Below, piece by piece: positions 9,625-17,969 of a stretch of 38,262 bases of DNA; the stretch's first letter is position 1; every line of letters starts with the position of its first letter. A program made the translations under genes and the position numbers. The stretch is from Lutibacter sp. (lineage in GTDB: Bacteria; Bacteroidota; Bacteroidia; Flavobacteriales; Flavobacteriaceae), in assembly GCA_003516285.1 (NCBI GenBank), contig DPCK01000021.1, forward strand, positions 118,331 through 156,592, in the 5' to 3' direction. The notes beneath the pieces are model-generated. The model did no database searches and had not been told where the DNA came from. It saw only the letters and a list, made by a program, of their open reading frames with translations.

Positions 9625-9828
9625 TTGAATTTTATAGTTTTATAAATTATCAAACTTTCGTAAGTTCAATAATGCATTAAAAAATGAGTAAAAAGTGACG
9701 ACTTATTTTGCTAAGTCATTAATAATCTGAAGTTTTGTTATTGCAAAATAAACAATTAATATAAGTCCCTTTTAGTTAGAGATTTATTAAATGCAATGGA
9801 TTTTATCGGACAACCTTGATATTTAATA
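9625..9828. other. Intergenic gap between convergent genes
   Basis: A 204-base AT-rich gap between the DUF4837 gene (+) and the TrmH-type gene (-). It has a short inverted repeat GACTTA-N6-TAAGTC (9700-9717) without a T-tract. No gene or clear terminator is seen. Confidence 0.5.
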
Positions 9829-10359
9829 CTAAAATCTAAATTTCTTGAACAAATCCCAAAGCACAACGCCTACACTTACAGAAATGTTCAACGAATGTTT
9901 GGTGCCAAATTGCGGAATTTCAATGCAATAATCGCAAGCATAAACCACTTTTTGCTGGACGCCTTTTACTTCGTTCCCAAATACCACCGCATATTTTTGC
10001 TTGGGCTCAACGGTGAAGTCTTGCAGCATCGTGCTGTTTTCGGCCTGTTCAATCGCCAGTATTTTAATTTTTGAATCTTTCAGCCTTTCAATAAGTTCAA
10101 GTGTATCTTCAACGTATTCCCACTCAACAGATTCGGTCGCGCCCAAAGCGGTTTTATGTATGTCCTTATGCGGCGGTTTTGCCGTGATGCCGCACAAATA
10201 AATTTTTTCGATCAAAAAAGCATCGCTGGTTCTAAAAACCGATCCAATATTGTTCAGACTTCTGATATTGTCAAGAACAACAATCAGCGGAATTTTAGCC
10301 GTTTTTTTAAACGCTTCAACATCCAATCGTTCCAATTCACTGTTTTTTAATTTTCTCAT
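9829..10359 (-). CDS. TrmH/SpoU-family RNA methyltransferase
   Basis: A 176-residue S-adenosylmethionine-dependent RNA 2'-O-ribose methyltransferase of the SPOUT class. Motif 1 is LDNIRSLNNIGSVFRTSDAF, with the conserved Asn and Arg, motif 2 is VVFGNEVKGV, and motif 3 is IPQFGTKHSLNISVSVGV, together forming the trefoil knot. The start is the ATG at 10359 (MRKLKNSELERL). A longer frame begins with a TTG at 10395, but homologues start at MRKL. The target (tRNA or rRNA) cannot be told from sequence. It is divergent from mutS, with -7 boxes that touch. Confidence 0.9.
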   Translation of the reverse strand: MRKLKNSELERLDVEAFKKTAKIPLIVVLDNIRSLNNIGSVFRTSDAFLIEKIYLCGITAKPPHKDIHKTALGATESVEWEYVEDTLELIERLKDSKIKILAIEQAENSTMLQDFTVEPKQKYAVVFGNEVKGVQQKVVYACDYCIEIPQFGTKHSLNISVSVGVVLWDLFKKFRF

Positions 10360-10403
10360 TGTTTTTTTTATTTGTTGAAACGCTGAATCTTTCAATTAAA
10401 ATG

Positions 10404-10411
10404 TAACTTCG
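10404..10411 (+). promoter_or_regulatory. Candidate -7 box for mutS
   Basis: TAACTTCG, one base off the Bacteroidota -7 consensus TAnnTTTG, 26 bases before the mutS TTG start. It lies directly against the -7 box of the opposite gene. No clear -33 TTG at normal spacing was seen. Confidence 0.45.
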
Positions 10412-10419
10412 CAAAACTA
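10412..10419 (-). promoter_or_regulatory. Candidate -7 box for the TrmH-type gene
   Basis: Reads TAGTTTTG on the minus strand, a full match to TAnnTTTG, about 52 bases upstream of the ATG at 10359. A -33 TTG lies upstream, but at about 25 bases the spacing is slightly long. Confidence 0.55.
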
Positions 10420-10437
10420 ATGTAAATTCTTAAAAAA

Positions 10438-13044
10438 TTGGCGTCAAAAATCGATAAAGTCTCTCCTTTAATGAAACAATACAATGCCATCAAGACCAAA
10501 TATCCTGATGCGATGTTGTTGTTTAGGGTTGGCGATTTTTATGAGACTTTTGGTGAAGACGCCAAAAAAGCATCCCGTGTTTTAGGAATCGTTTTAACCA
10601 AACGTGGCGCAGGAAGCGAATCCGAAACTGCTTTGGCCGGATTTCCGCACCACTCGCTGAACACCTATCTTCCAAAATTGGTAAAAGCCGGAATGCGCGT
10701 GGCAATTTGCGACCAGTTGGAAGATCCAAAAATGACAAAAACCATCGTAAAACGCGGCGTTACGGAATTGATAACGCCTGGCGTTTCTTTAAACGACGAG
10801 GTTTTACAGTCTAAAACCAATAACTTTTTAGCAGCGATACATTTTGGAAAAAGACTGCTCGGCATTTCATTTTTAGATGTTTCCACCGGTGAATTTTTAA
10901 CCGCACAGGGAAATGTAGAATACATTGACAAACTGTTGCAAAATTTTAGTCCGAGCGAAGTATTGGTACAAAAACAGCACAAAGCAAAATTCAACGAATT
11001 ATTTGGTGACCGCTTTTATAATTTTTATTTAGAAGACTGGATTTTTAAGTCTGAATATGCCAACGAAGCCTTAACAAACCACTTTAAAGTGAAAACTCTC
11101 AAGGGTTTTGGGATTGAAGAATTGGAAGAAGGCATTATCGCTTCGGCAGTGGTTTTGTATTATCTTTCAGAAACACAGCACAACAAATTAGAGCATATTG
11201 CCGTCATCAATCGCATATCCGAAGAAAACTATGTTTGGATGGACCGGTTTACCATTCGAAATTTAGAACTGTACCATTCCAGTTCTCCAAATGCCGTTAC
11301 GCTATTGGATGTAATTGACAAAACCATTTCGCCTATGGGCGGCAGATTGCTGAAACGCTGGCTGGCATTGCCTTTAAAAGATTTAAATCGCATCAAAAGA
11401 CGCCACGATATTGTAAAATATTTTATGGACAACGACGATTTTTTTGAGCTGACCACTTATCAAATAAAGCAAATTAGCGATATTGAACGGTTGGTTTCAA
11501 AAGTGGCGGTGGGAAAAGTGAATCCACGGGAAGTTGTGGCGCTTAAAAATTCCCTGAACGCCATCGTTCCCATAAAAGAAGCCGCAGAAAAAAGCAATAA
11601 CGAAGCACTAAAAATAATTGGAGAACAACTGCAAAGCTGCACCACCATTCGCGAAAAAATTTCCAAAACATTAAACGAAGACGCTCCGGTAAATATCAAT
11701 AAAGGAAATGCCATTGCAAGCGGCGTTTCGGCCGAATTGGATGAATTACGCGCTATTTCTACCTTGGGAAAAGGCTATTTGGACAATATGCAGGCGCGTG
11801 AAATTGAACGCACCGGCATTTCTTCCTTAAAAATTTCCTTCAACAATGTTTTTGGCTATTATATTGAAGTGCGAAATACGCATAAGGACAAAGTGCCTGA
11901 AGATTGGATTCGAAAACAGACTTTGGTAAGCGCCGAGCGCTATATCACCGAAGAATTAAAAGAATACGAAATCAAAATTTTAGGCGCCGAAGAGAAAATT
12001 GGAAAACTCGAAAATGAACTTTTTGCGGAACTGATTAGTTCACTGATGGATTCCATTCAGCCCATACAGCTAAACGCCCAATTAATTGGACAGATTGATT
12101 GTTTAAGTTCTTTTGCCGAAGTGGCCAAACAAAACAATTATGTACGGCCGCTTTTGGATGAAAGTACCGATTTGGAAATTAAAAACGGCCGCCATCCGGT
12201 GATTGAAAAGCAATTGCCAATAGGCGAAGAATATATTGCCAATGACGTTGTTTTAAACAGAAACCAACAACAAATTATTATGATTACCGGTCCGAATATG
12301 AGCGGTAAATCGGCCATTTTACGTCAAACTGCCTTAATAGTGCTATTGGCGCAAATGGGAAGTTACGTGCCTGCGCAAAACGCCCGAATTGGAGTGGTTG
12401 ACAAAATATTTACGCGCGTTGGCGCCAGTGACAATATTTCTATGGGCGAATCAACTTTTATGGTTGAAATGAATGAAACCGCCAGTATTTTGAACAATAT
12501 TTCTGAAAGAAGTTTGGTGTTGTTGGATGAAATTGGCCGGGGAACAAGCACATACGACGGGATTTCAATTGCCTGGGCAATCGCAGAATATTTGCACGAG
12601 CATCCATCAAATGCAAAAACACTGTTCGCCACGCATTACCACGAGTTAAATGATATGACCAATACGTTTGAACGTGTAAAAAACTTCAACGTTTCCGTAA
12701 AAGAATTGAAAGACAAAGTGGTTTTTCTGCGAAAATTAGTTCCTGGCGGCAGCGAACACAGCTTTGGTATTTATGTGGCAAAATTAGCCGGAATGCCATC
12801 ATCCGTTATTCACAGAGCCACAAAAATGCTGAAGCAACTTGAAAAAAACCATACCAACTCCGCCGTAAAAGAAACCTTGAAAACGGCATCTGAAAACGAA
12901 CTGCAACTGAGCTTTTTTAAGCTGGACGACCCTTTGCTGGAAAACATCAAAGAAGAAATTCTCTCCACCAACATTGATACGCTTACGCCAATTGAAGCCT
13001 TGATGAAATTGAATGAAATAAAACGGATGCTAACCAAAAAGTAA
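10438..13044 (+). CDS. mutS: DNA mismatch repair protein MutS
   Basis: An 868-residue mismatch recognition ATPase with all domains. The N-terminal clamp motif is GDFYETF, with mismatch-stacking Phe34 and Glu36. The core has ERTGISSLKISFNNVFGYYIEV. The ATPase has Walker A GPNMSGKS (618-625), the STFMVEM segment, Walker B LVLLDEIGRGTSTYDG and the ATHYHEL loop, then a helix-turn-helix tail. It starts with TTG at 10438 (reads ASKIDKVSPLMKQYN). The first in-frame ATG, 11 codons later, would cut the basic leader seen in homologues, so TTG is preferred. Length is normal for the family. No mutL is in the window. Confidence 0.96.
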   Translation: MASKIDKVSPLMKQYNAIKTKYPDAMLLFRVGDFYETFGEDAKKASRVLGIVLTKRGAGSESETALAGFPHHSLNTYLPKLVKAGMRVAICDQLEDPKMTKTIVKRGVTELITPGVSLNDEVLQSKTNNFLAAIHFGKRLLGISFLDVSTGEFLTAQGNVEYIDKLLQNFSPSEVLVQKQHKAKFNELFGDRFYNFYLEDWIFKSEYANEALTNHFKVKTLKGFGIEELEEGIIASAVVLYYLSETQHNKLEHIAVINRISEENYVWMDRFTIRNLELYHSSSPNAVTLLDVIDKTISPMGGRLLKRWLALPLKDLNRIKRRHDIVKYFMDNDDFFELTTYQIKQISDIERLVSKVAVGKVNPREVVALKNSLNAIVPIKEAAEKSNNEALKIIGEQLQSCTTIREKISKTLNEDAPVNINKGNAIASGVSAELDELRAISTLGKGYLDNMQAREIERTGISSLKISFNNVFGYYIEVRNTHKDKVPEDWIRKQTLVSAERYITEELKEYEIKILGAEEKIGKLENELFAELISSLMDSIQPIQLNAQLIGQIDCLSSFAEVAKQNNYVRPLLDESTDLEIKNGRHPVIEKQLPIGEEYIANDVVLNRNQQQIIMITGPNMSGKSAILRQTALIVLLAQMGSYVPAQNARIGVVDKIFTRVGASDNISMGESTFMVEMNETASILNNISERSLVLLDEIGRGTSTYDGISIAWAIAEYLHEHPSNAKTLFATHYHELNDMTNTFERVKNFNVSVKELKDKVVFLRKLVPGGSEHSFGIYVAKLAGMPSSVIHRATKMLKQLEKNHTNSAVKETLKTASENELQLSFFKLDDPLLENIKEEILSTNIDTLTPIEALMKLNEIKRMLTKK

Positions 13045-13125
13045 ATAATTTTGGATATTTTGTTTTTATAATGTTAATTATTTTTAGGAGTTTGTTAAGA
13101 TTTATTCATTGAATCGTTTTTTAAC

Positions 13126-13133
13126 TATCTTTG
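13126..13133 (+). promoter_or_regulatory. Candidate -7 box for the TatA/B-like gene
   Basis: TATCTTTG fits TAnnTTTG exactly, 19 bases before the ATG at 13153. It indicates the gene has its own promoter after mutS. Confidence 0.6.
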
Positions 13134-13152
13134 TCCTCTAAAATATTTAAAA

Positions 13153-13689
13153 ATGTTTTTATTTATCAGCGGTGGCGAAATATTTGTAATTTTATTGGTG
13201 GTTGTGATGGTTTTTGGGGCGGATAAACTTCCAGAAATTGCACGCGAACTGGGAAAAGGAATGCGTCAAATTAAAAATGCAACCAATGATATTAAGCGTG
13301 AAATACAAAATACCGCCGAAAAGAACGACCTAGATATTGATGTTGCCGCAAAAGTGAGAAATGAGGTAAACCGGATAAAAGACAATTTTGACGACTTTTC
13401 TAACCCAATGAAAAAAGTTACGGATGATATTGAAAAATCCATAAATCCTTTAAAAGATGCCGACGGAAATTTGGTAAGTTATTTTACCAAGCCTAAGGAT
13501 GCAAAAAATACAGTACCTGACATCTCAGCCAATATTACGGCCGATTCCTCAACCACCGCCATAGACCTTAAAAATTCTGCAACGCCAACAGAAGAATTAA
13601 AAAATGTTAGTGAAAATTCTCCAGCACCAGCTAAAGAAGTAAAAGATCCCAAAGAAGAAGAAAACGGGTCTGTTAAAAGAGATAGATAA
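13153..13689 (+). CDS. TatA/TatB-like Sec-independent translocase protein
   Basis: A 178-residue protein with the Tat sheath layout. A single short membrane helix (about residues 8-22) is followed by the FG hinge (VFGADKLPEIARELGKGMRQI), an amphipathic helix to about 60, and a long charged, Pro/Glu/Ser-rich tail. In the Tat system this subunit forms the pore for folded proteins bearing twin-arginine signals. It is longer than a typical TatA (about 60-90 residues), so TatB-like is possible; many Bacteroidota encode only A-type subunits plus TatC. No tatC is nearby. It has its own promoter-like box and is convergent with the O-methyltransferase, 31 bases away. Confidence 0.85.
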   Translation: MFLFISGGEIFVILLVVVMVFGADKLPEIARELGKGMRQIKNATNDIKREIQNTAEKNDLDIDVAAKVRNEVNRIKDNFDDFSNPMKKVTDDIEKSINPLKDADGNLVSYFTKPKDAKNTVPDISANITADSSTTAIDLKNSATPTEELKNVSENSPAPAKEVKDPKEEENGSVKRDR

Positions 13690-13720
13690 TTTTCAAATTA
13701 TCGCATCAGAAAATTCCTGC

Positions 13721-14362
13721 TTATTTTACCCTGCTAATCGACAATCCATCCCTGATTGGCAGCAAAATCGTTTCAATTCTGTCGTCATTATTCAACATTT
13801 CATTGTACGCAACCAATGCTTTGGTGTCTTTGTCATTGGGTTCAATTTTTTCAACAACTTTCCCGCTCCACAACACATTGTCCGATAAAATAACACCGCA
13901 CGAATTCATTTTATCTATAATCATCTTAAAATACGTAATGTAATTTTCTTTATCTGCATCAATAAAAACCAGATCGAATTTTTGGTTTAGAGTTGGAATA
14001 ATATCCAAAGCATTTCCAACAAATTGCTTTATTTGTTTATTAAAAGGCGATTTTTCAAAATATTTTTTGGCAAAATCTTCCAGCTCTTCATTTTTATCAA
14101 TTGTGAAAAGCGTTCCATTTTTAGGCATTCCTTCAGCCAAACATAAAGCCGAATAACCGGTATAAGTACCTATTTCCAAAATGGCTTTTGGCTTTATTAA
14201 TTTAGAAATCATCGACAGAATTCTGCCCTGATAGCCGCCGCTCAACATTCTCGGATTCAGCACTTTTTGCCAAGTTTCCTTGTTTAATTGTTGTAAAAGT
14301 TCAGGTTCTTTTTGGGAATGATTTACAACGTAATCGTCTATTTTTTCAGTTAAAAAATTCAT
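13721..14362 (-). CDS. Class I SAM-dependent O-methyltransferase
   Basis: A 213-residue methyltransferase of the caffeoyl-CoA/catechol O-methyltransferase family (Methyltransf_3). Motif I is LEIGTYTGYSALCLAEG (about 62-78), the second SAM contact is TIDKNEE, the metal-binding block is FDLVFIDADKENY, and LSDNVLWSGKV follows. The motifs suggest a divalent-metal-dependent enzyme acting on a hydroxyl, perhaps a catechol, but the substrate cannot be named. It is soluble, with no signal peptide. It lies 77 bases after the sigma/anti-sigma pair on the same strand; it may be read-through or independent. Confidence 0.9.
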   Translation of the reverse strand: MNFLTEKIDDYVVNHSQKEPELLQQLNKETWQKVLNPRMLSGGYQGRILSMISKLIKPKAILEIGTYTGYSALCLAEGMPKNGTLFTIDKNEELEDFAKKYFEKSPFNKQIKQFVGNALDIIPTLNQKFDLVFIDADKENYITYFKMIIDKMNSCGVILSDNVLWSGKVVEKIEPNDKDTKALVAYNEMLNNDDRIETILLPIRDGLSISRVK

Positions 14363-14439
14363 ATCATTTTATTTATAATATCACAAGAAAGTGACTGTTT
14401 GAAAAGTAATTTTCGAAATAAACAAGGATACTTATCCAA

Positions 14440-14694
14440 TTATGATTTTATTTTTGTTTGCAATTCCTGCTCCATAAATTCCTTTTCATCTTGATTTAAA
14501 TGGTGTTTTTTAAGGCTTTCCGCTTCCTTTAATTTTCGCAAACAAACACTCATCATCTTGTTTTGTTTGGCGTAAAGTCCACATTTTTTACATAAAAATA
14601 AATGAATGCCAAGTTTCATTCTTTCCCACAAACTGGCTTCTTTGTATTGGTTTTTGTCGCAAATTTCAGTTGCTTCGTCACACGTAATTTTCAT
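14440..14694 (-). CDS. Small putative zinc-binding anti-sigma factor
   Basis: An 84-residue protein just downstream of the ECF sigma gene (10-base gap). It has the motif H31-x3-C35-x2-C38 (HLFLCKKC), preceded by CDEATEICDK and WERMKLGIH, the zinc anti-sigma (ZAS) pattern of RsrA/ChrR-like proteins. No membrane segment is present, so it would be a soluble regulator that holds the sigma factor, possibly released by oxidation or metal loss. Such short proteins are sometimes misannotated, and I am not aware of a characterised homologue. The tail is Lys/Glu-rich. Function is inferred from motif and position. Confidence 0.7.
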   Translation of the reverse strand: MKITCDEATEICDKNQYKEASLWERMKLGIHLFLCKKCGLYAKQNKMMSVCLRKLKEAESLKKHHLNQDEKEFMEQELQTKIKS

Positions 14695-14704
14695 TATTCT
14701 GATA

Positions 14705-15274
14705 TTAAATTTTAAACCAATTTTCCTCCATACACTTTCTGAGTTGGGTTCGTGCTCTGTGAATAATTACCCAAAAATTTGTCGCAGTAATGTCAAGTTC
14801 ATTACAAATATCCTCTGTTTCAATTTGATGCACGGTTTTCATTCTAAAAACCATTCCGTATTTTTTGGGCAAGCTTTCAATGCATTTTTCCAAAACAATG
14901 GCCAATTCTTCGTTTTCAATCTTTTTTTCAATTTCACCGCTCCAATCGGTTGGCGCACGTTCTTCGAGCCATTCGCCTTCCCTTTCACCTTCCGCATAAA
15001 AACTCATACGCACCTCTGCCTTTCCTTTTGTTGAATTAATTTTACGATAATAATCAACAATTTTACGTTTTAGAATAGCGATTAGCCAAGTGCGTTCGGT
15101 GGATTCTCCTTTAAAATTATCCTTTGCTTTTAAAGCCGAAAAAAAAGTGTCCTGCACCAAATCTTTGGCTAAATCCCTGTCGTTAATCCGGCTAATGGTA
15201 TAATTAAAAAGATAATCGGCATATGAGCTGACCCATTTTTCCGGATTTAAAAATTGTTTATCGGTTACAGACAT
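14705..15274 (-). CDS. ECF RNA polymerase sigma factor
   Basis: A 189-residue sigma-70-family factor. Region 2 is FNYTISRINDRDLAKDLVQDTFFSALKAKDNFKGESTERTWL with the usual acidic core-binding helix. Region 4 (about 130-180) is LPKKYGMVFRMKTVHQIETEDICNELDITATNFWVIIHRARTQLRKCM, a helix-turn-helix that reads the -35 element. A Glu/Arg-rich linker of about 45 residues joins them. There is no sigma region 1 or 3, as expected for ECF. It is followed by the putative anti-sigma gene, so the pair probably senses an envelope or redox stress. A perfect palindrome lies about 65 bases upstream of the start. Confidence 0.93.
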   Translation of the reverse strand: MSVTDKQFLNPEKWVSSYADYLFNYTISRINDRDLAKDLVQDTFFSALKAKDNFKGESTERTWLIAILKRKIVDYYRKINSTKGKAEVRMSFYAEGEREGEWLEERAPTDWSGEIEKKIENEELAIVLEKCIESLPKKYGMVFRMKTVHQIETEDICNELDITATNFWVIIHRARTQLRKCMEENWFKI

Positions 15275-15338
15275 TTAAACTTTATTTACGACTTTGCTAA
15301 AGTAAATAATTTAACAGAATTATGTTGTTTTAAATTGG

Positions 15339-15355
15339 ATTGACCTTATGTCAAT
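15339..15355. promoter_or_regulatory. Perfect palindrome, possible operator
   Basis: ATTGAC-N5-GTCAAT (6-bp arms) in the region upstream of the ECF sigma gene, about 65 bases before its ATG. It could be bound by a dimeric regulator. Confidence 0.4.
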
Positions 15356-15445
15356 TTCCCGCAAGAATGCATTTTTTTGATGAAAAAAATCCTATAAATA
15401 AGAAATCATTAACAGTTTAACAACAAAACTCAGGTAAAATCGGGT

Positions 15446-15453
15446 TACCTTTG
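15446..15453 (+). promoter_or_regulatory. Candidate -7 box for the M20/racemase pair
   Basis: TACCTTTG matches TAnnTTTG. It is about 125 bases before the ATG at 15578, so a long leader would follow. Confidence 0.45.
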
Positions 15454-15577
15454 CTTTATACAAATTAGTCTGCCTTTATAGACTCTATGAAATCTATTAA
15501 CATTTTATTCATAGTTCTCAAACATTCATATTCAGTTTTTCAATATGAAAATAAGAAGAGTCAACAAAAAAGAATAA

Positions 15578-16729
15578 ATGGAAACAAAGATCAATAAAGA
15601 ATTAATGAAAGAACTTGTTACATTTCGTAAAATGCTGCACGCCAATCCTGAGGTTTCGGGGAAAGAATATAACACGGCCAAAAGTGTTACCGAATTTTTA
15701 AAAAACTGTGCGCCAACCAAAATCATAGAAAACATTGGAGGAGCAGGCATTGTGGCCGTATTTGATAGTGGAAAACCAGGAAAATTGGTGATGTTCAGAG
15801 CAGAATTAGACGCCTTGCCAATACAGGAAATCAATACGTTTTCACATAAATCAAAAATCGATGGAGTTTCCCATAAATGCGGACACGACGGGCACACTAC
15901 GGTTTTGTTGGGATTGGCCAAAATTTTATCTGAACAAAAACCAAAAACCGGAAAAATATTTTTATTGTTTCAGCCTGCGGAAGAAGACGGAGAAGGTGCT
16001 AAAGCAGTATTTTCCGACCCAAAATTTGAAGCTTTAAAACCCGATTATATTTTTGCTTTTCACAACCTTCCTGCCTATCCTTTAAATCAAATTGTGGTGA
16101 AAAATAATTCATTCACCGCCGCAGTAAAAAGCATCATCATTAAAATAAACGGAAAAACCGCGCACGCCGCAGAGCCAGAAAACGGCTTGAATCCGGCGCT
16201 TACCATTGCAGAAATTTTACAGGAATCGGCGAAATTTTCCAACAATGATCCAAACCGAAACGATTTTACCTTAATTACGCCAATTCATATTGAAATGGGC
16301 GAAATTGCTTACGGTATTTCGGCGGGTTATGGGGAGATACGACTTACCATTCGCACTTGGAATGAAGAAACGATGGAAAAATTAACCGCTGACATCATAA
16401 ATTGTGTTGAAAAAGCAGCTGAAAATCATCAAATACCCATCACCTATTCGTGGACGCAAGAATTTTACGCAAACCAAAATGATGATGAAGCCATTGAAAT
16501 CATTAAAGAATCTGCAACAAATTTGAATTTTGACATTTTTGAGAGGAAATTTCCTTTTAAATGGGGAGAAGATTTTGGATTGTTCACGCAACATTTTAAA
16601 GGCGCAATGTTTGGCATTGGCTCGGGTGAAGAAAGTCCGTCACTGCACAATCCCGATTACGATTTTCCAGATGAAATTTTACCCAACGCCATTCAATTGT
16701 TTCACAAAATAAGTTTACGCATTTTATGA
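15578..16729 (+). CDS. M20-family amidohydrolase / aminoacylase
   Basis: A 383-residue metallo-amidohydrolase of the M20D subfamily (N-acyl-amino-acid or IAA-conjugate hydrolase type). Metal-site residues seen are Cys101 and His103 in KCGHDGH, Glu135-Glu136 in PAEED, His162 in AFHNLP, and a C-terminal His in SPSLHNPDYDF. The dimerisation/lid domain lies between about 175 and 290. There is no signal peptide, so it is cytoplasmic. It likely frees an amino acid from an N-acyl or amide precursor; the substrate is unknown. Its stop codon overlaps the start of the racemase-like gene by 4 bases, which suggests that the two act on linked substrates. Confidence 0.9.
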   Translation: METKINKELMKELVTFRKMLHANPEVSGKEYNTAKSVTEFLKNCAPTKIIENIGGAGIVAVFDSGKPGKLVMFRAELDALPIQEINTFSHKSKIDGVSHKCGHDGHTTVLLGLAKILSEQKPKTGKIFLLFQPAEEDGEGAKAVFSDPKFEALKPDYIFAFHNLPAYPLNQIVVKNNSFTAAVKSIIIKINGKTAHAAEPENGLNPALTIAEILQESAKFSNNDPNRNDFTLITPIHIEMGEIAYGISAGYGEIRLTIRTWNEETMEKLTADIINCVEKAAENHQIPITYSWTQEFYANQNDDEAIEIIKESATNLNFDIFERKFPFKWGEDFGLFTQHFKGAMFGIGSGEESPSLHNPDYDFPDEILPNAIQLFHKISLRIL

Positions 16730-17886
16730 TGAAATCCCTTAACACCTCCTATATTGAAATCAGCAAATCGGCACTGGAACACAACCTTCAGTTTTTAAAA
16801 AATTATATTGGAAACGGCGTACAAATATCTTCCGTGGTCAAAGGCAATGCTTATGGGCACGGGATTGAAGTATTTGTTCCGCTGGCCGAAAATTGCGGCA
16901 TCAATCATTTTTCGGTATTTAGTGCCGATGAAGCTTTGAGTGTTTATAAATCATCTACACAAAATAGCACGATTATGATAATGGGTCTTATAAACAATGA
17001 ACAGCTTGAATGGACCATTGAAAACAATATTGAATTTTATGTTTTTGAACTGGACCGACTGGAAAAAGCGCTTGAAACCGCCAAAAGAATTGGAAAAACG
17101 GCCAAAGTTCACATTGAAGTGGAAACCGGAATGAACAGAACCGGATTTGCAATAAGCGAACTTCCGGCAGTATTGAAATTGCTGAAAAACAATCCCGTTA
17201 ATTTACAATTTAAAGGACTTTGTACCCATTTTGCAGGAGCGGAAAGCATTGCCAATTATTACCGGATTCACAAACAACAAAAGGTTTTCCAAAAAGTATT
17301 GAAAAAAGTGGCTGCCGCGGGTTTATCGCCAGAACAAAAACATACGGCTTGTTCGGCTGCTGCTTTGCGCTATCCTAAATTTCAAATGGATATGGTTCGT
17401 TTGGGGATTATTCAGTATGGTTTTTTTCCCAACAAAGAAATTTTAATAGAGTATTTGACCAAAAAAAAAGAGACCGAAAATCCGTTGAAGCGCTTGATTT
17501 CTTGGAAAAGCCACGTGATGGATGTGAAGAAAGTAAAAACCGGTGAATTTGTTGGGTATGGAACGTCTTATCTGGCCAATTACGATTTAAAAATAGCCAT
17601 CATTCCTGTAGGTTACGCCCACGGTTTTAGCAGAAATCTCAGCAATCAAGGCATTGTGCTGATTAACGGACAGCGCGTGAGTGTTGTTGGTACCGTAAAT
17701 ATGAATATGATTACGGTTGATGTTACCCAAGTTAATTCGGTTGAAAAAGGCGATGAAGTGGTGTTGATTGGCAAACAAGGCGATTTGGAAATTAGCGTCT
17801 CATCATTCAGCGAATTCAGCGAACAGGTAAATTATGAATTGCTGACAAGATTGCCCGAAAACTTGCCAAGATTGGTGGTTGATTAA
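16726..17886 (+). CDS. alr: Alanine racemase family protein (fold-type III PLP)
   Basis: A 386-residue PLP enzyme. The N-terminal TIM barrel has the PLP-binding lysine Lys39 in VVKGNAYGHG, EVETGMNRTGF and KGLCTHFAGAES. The C-terminal domain has the catalytic tyrosine block GEFVGYGTSY and GYAHGFSR. It departs from textbook Alr at usually conserved places: GYAHG for GYADG, and VGTVNMNMITVDV where Alr usually has R-x-x-M-D. It may therefore be a divergent alanine or broad-spectrum amino-acid racemase. The usual job is making D-alanine for peptidoglycan. It overlaps the M20 gene by 4 bases and ends before a strong terminator. Family sure, substrate moderately sure. Confidence 0.85.
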   Translation: MMKSLNTSYIEISKSALEHNLQFLKNYIGNGVQISSVVKGNAYGHGIEVFVPLAENCGINHFSVFSADEALSVYKSSTQNSTIMIMGLINNEQLEWTIENNIEFYVFELDRLEKALETAKRIGKTAKVHIEVETGMNRTGFAISELPAVLKLLKNNPVNLQFKGLCTHFAGAESIANYYRIHKQQKVFQKVLKKVAAAGLSPEQKHTACSAAALRYPKFQMDMVRLGIIQYGFFPNKEILIEYLTKKKETENPLKRLISWKSHVMDVKKVKTGEFVGYGTSYLANYDLKIAIIPVGYAHGFSRNLSNQGIVLINGQRVSVVGTVNMNMITVDVTQVNSVEKGDEVVLIGKQGDLEISVSSFSEFSEQVNYELLTRLPENLPRLVVD

Positions 17887-17901
17887 CTGCAAAAATTTAT
17901 T

Positions 17902-17946
17902 AAAAACCCCATAAAAACCTATAAAATAGCTTTTTATGGGGTTTTT
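17902..17946. terminator. Bidirectional terminator
   Basis: Perfect 16-bp stem AAAAACCCCATAAAAA (17902-17917) with its complement at 17931-17946 and a 13-base loop, A/T tracts on both sides. It separates the convergent racemase and M1 peptidase genes. Confidence 0.85.
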
Positions 17947-17969
17947 ATTTTAATCCAAAAGTAATTGTC

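Larger units (their letters stand above)
15275..15577. other. Divergent regulatory region
   Basis: A 303-base gap between the ECF sigma gene (-) and the M20 gene (+). It contains the palindrome at 15339-15355 and a plus-strand -7 box at 15446. On the minus strand a weaker TACTTTAG box lies about 25 bases before the sigma ATG. No gene is seen. Confidence 0.6.

Noticed and set aside
9700..9717. Hairpin GACTTA-N6-TAAGTC as a terminator
   Set aside because: Short stem, weak base composition and no T-tract after it.
10360..10395. Longer N-terminus for the TrmH-type protein from a TTG
   Set aside because: The ATG at 10359 gives the normal MRKL start; the TTG extension adds residues not expected in homologues.
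14606..15034. 142-codon plus frame antisense to the sigma factor
   Set aside because: Phe/Ser/Asn-rich shadow of the sigma and anti-sigma genes with no family pattern.
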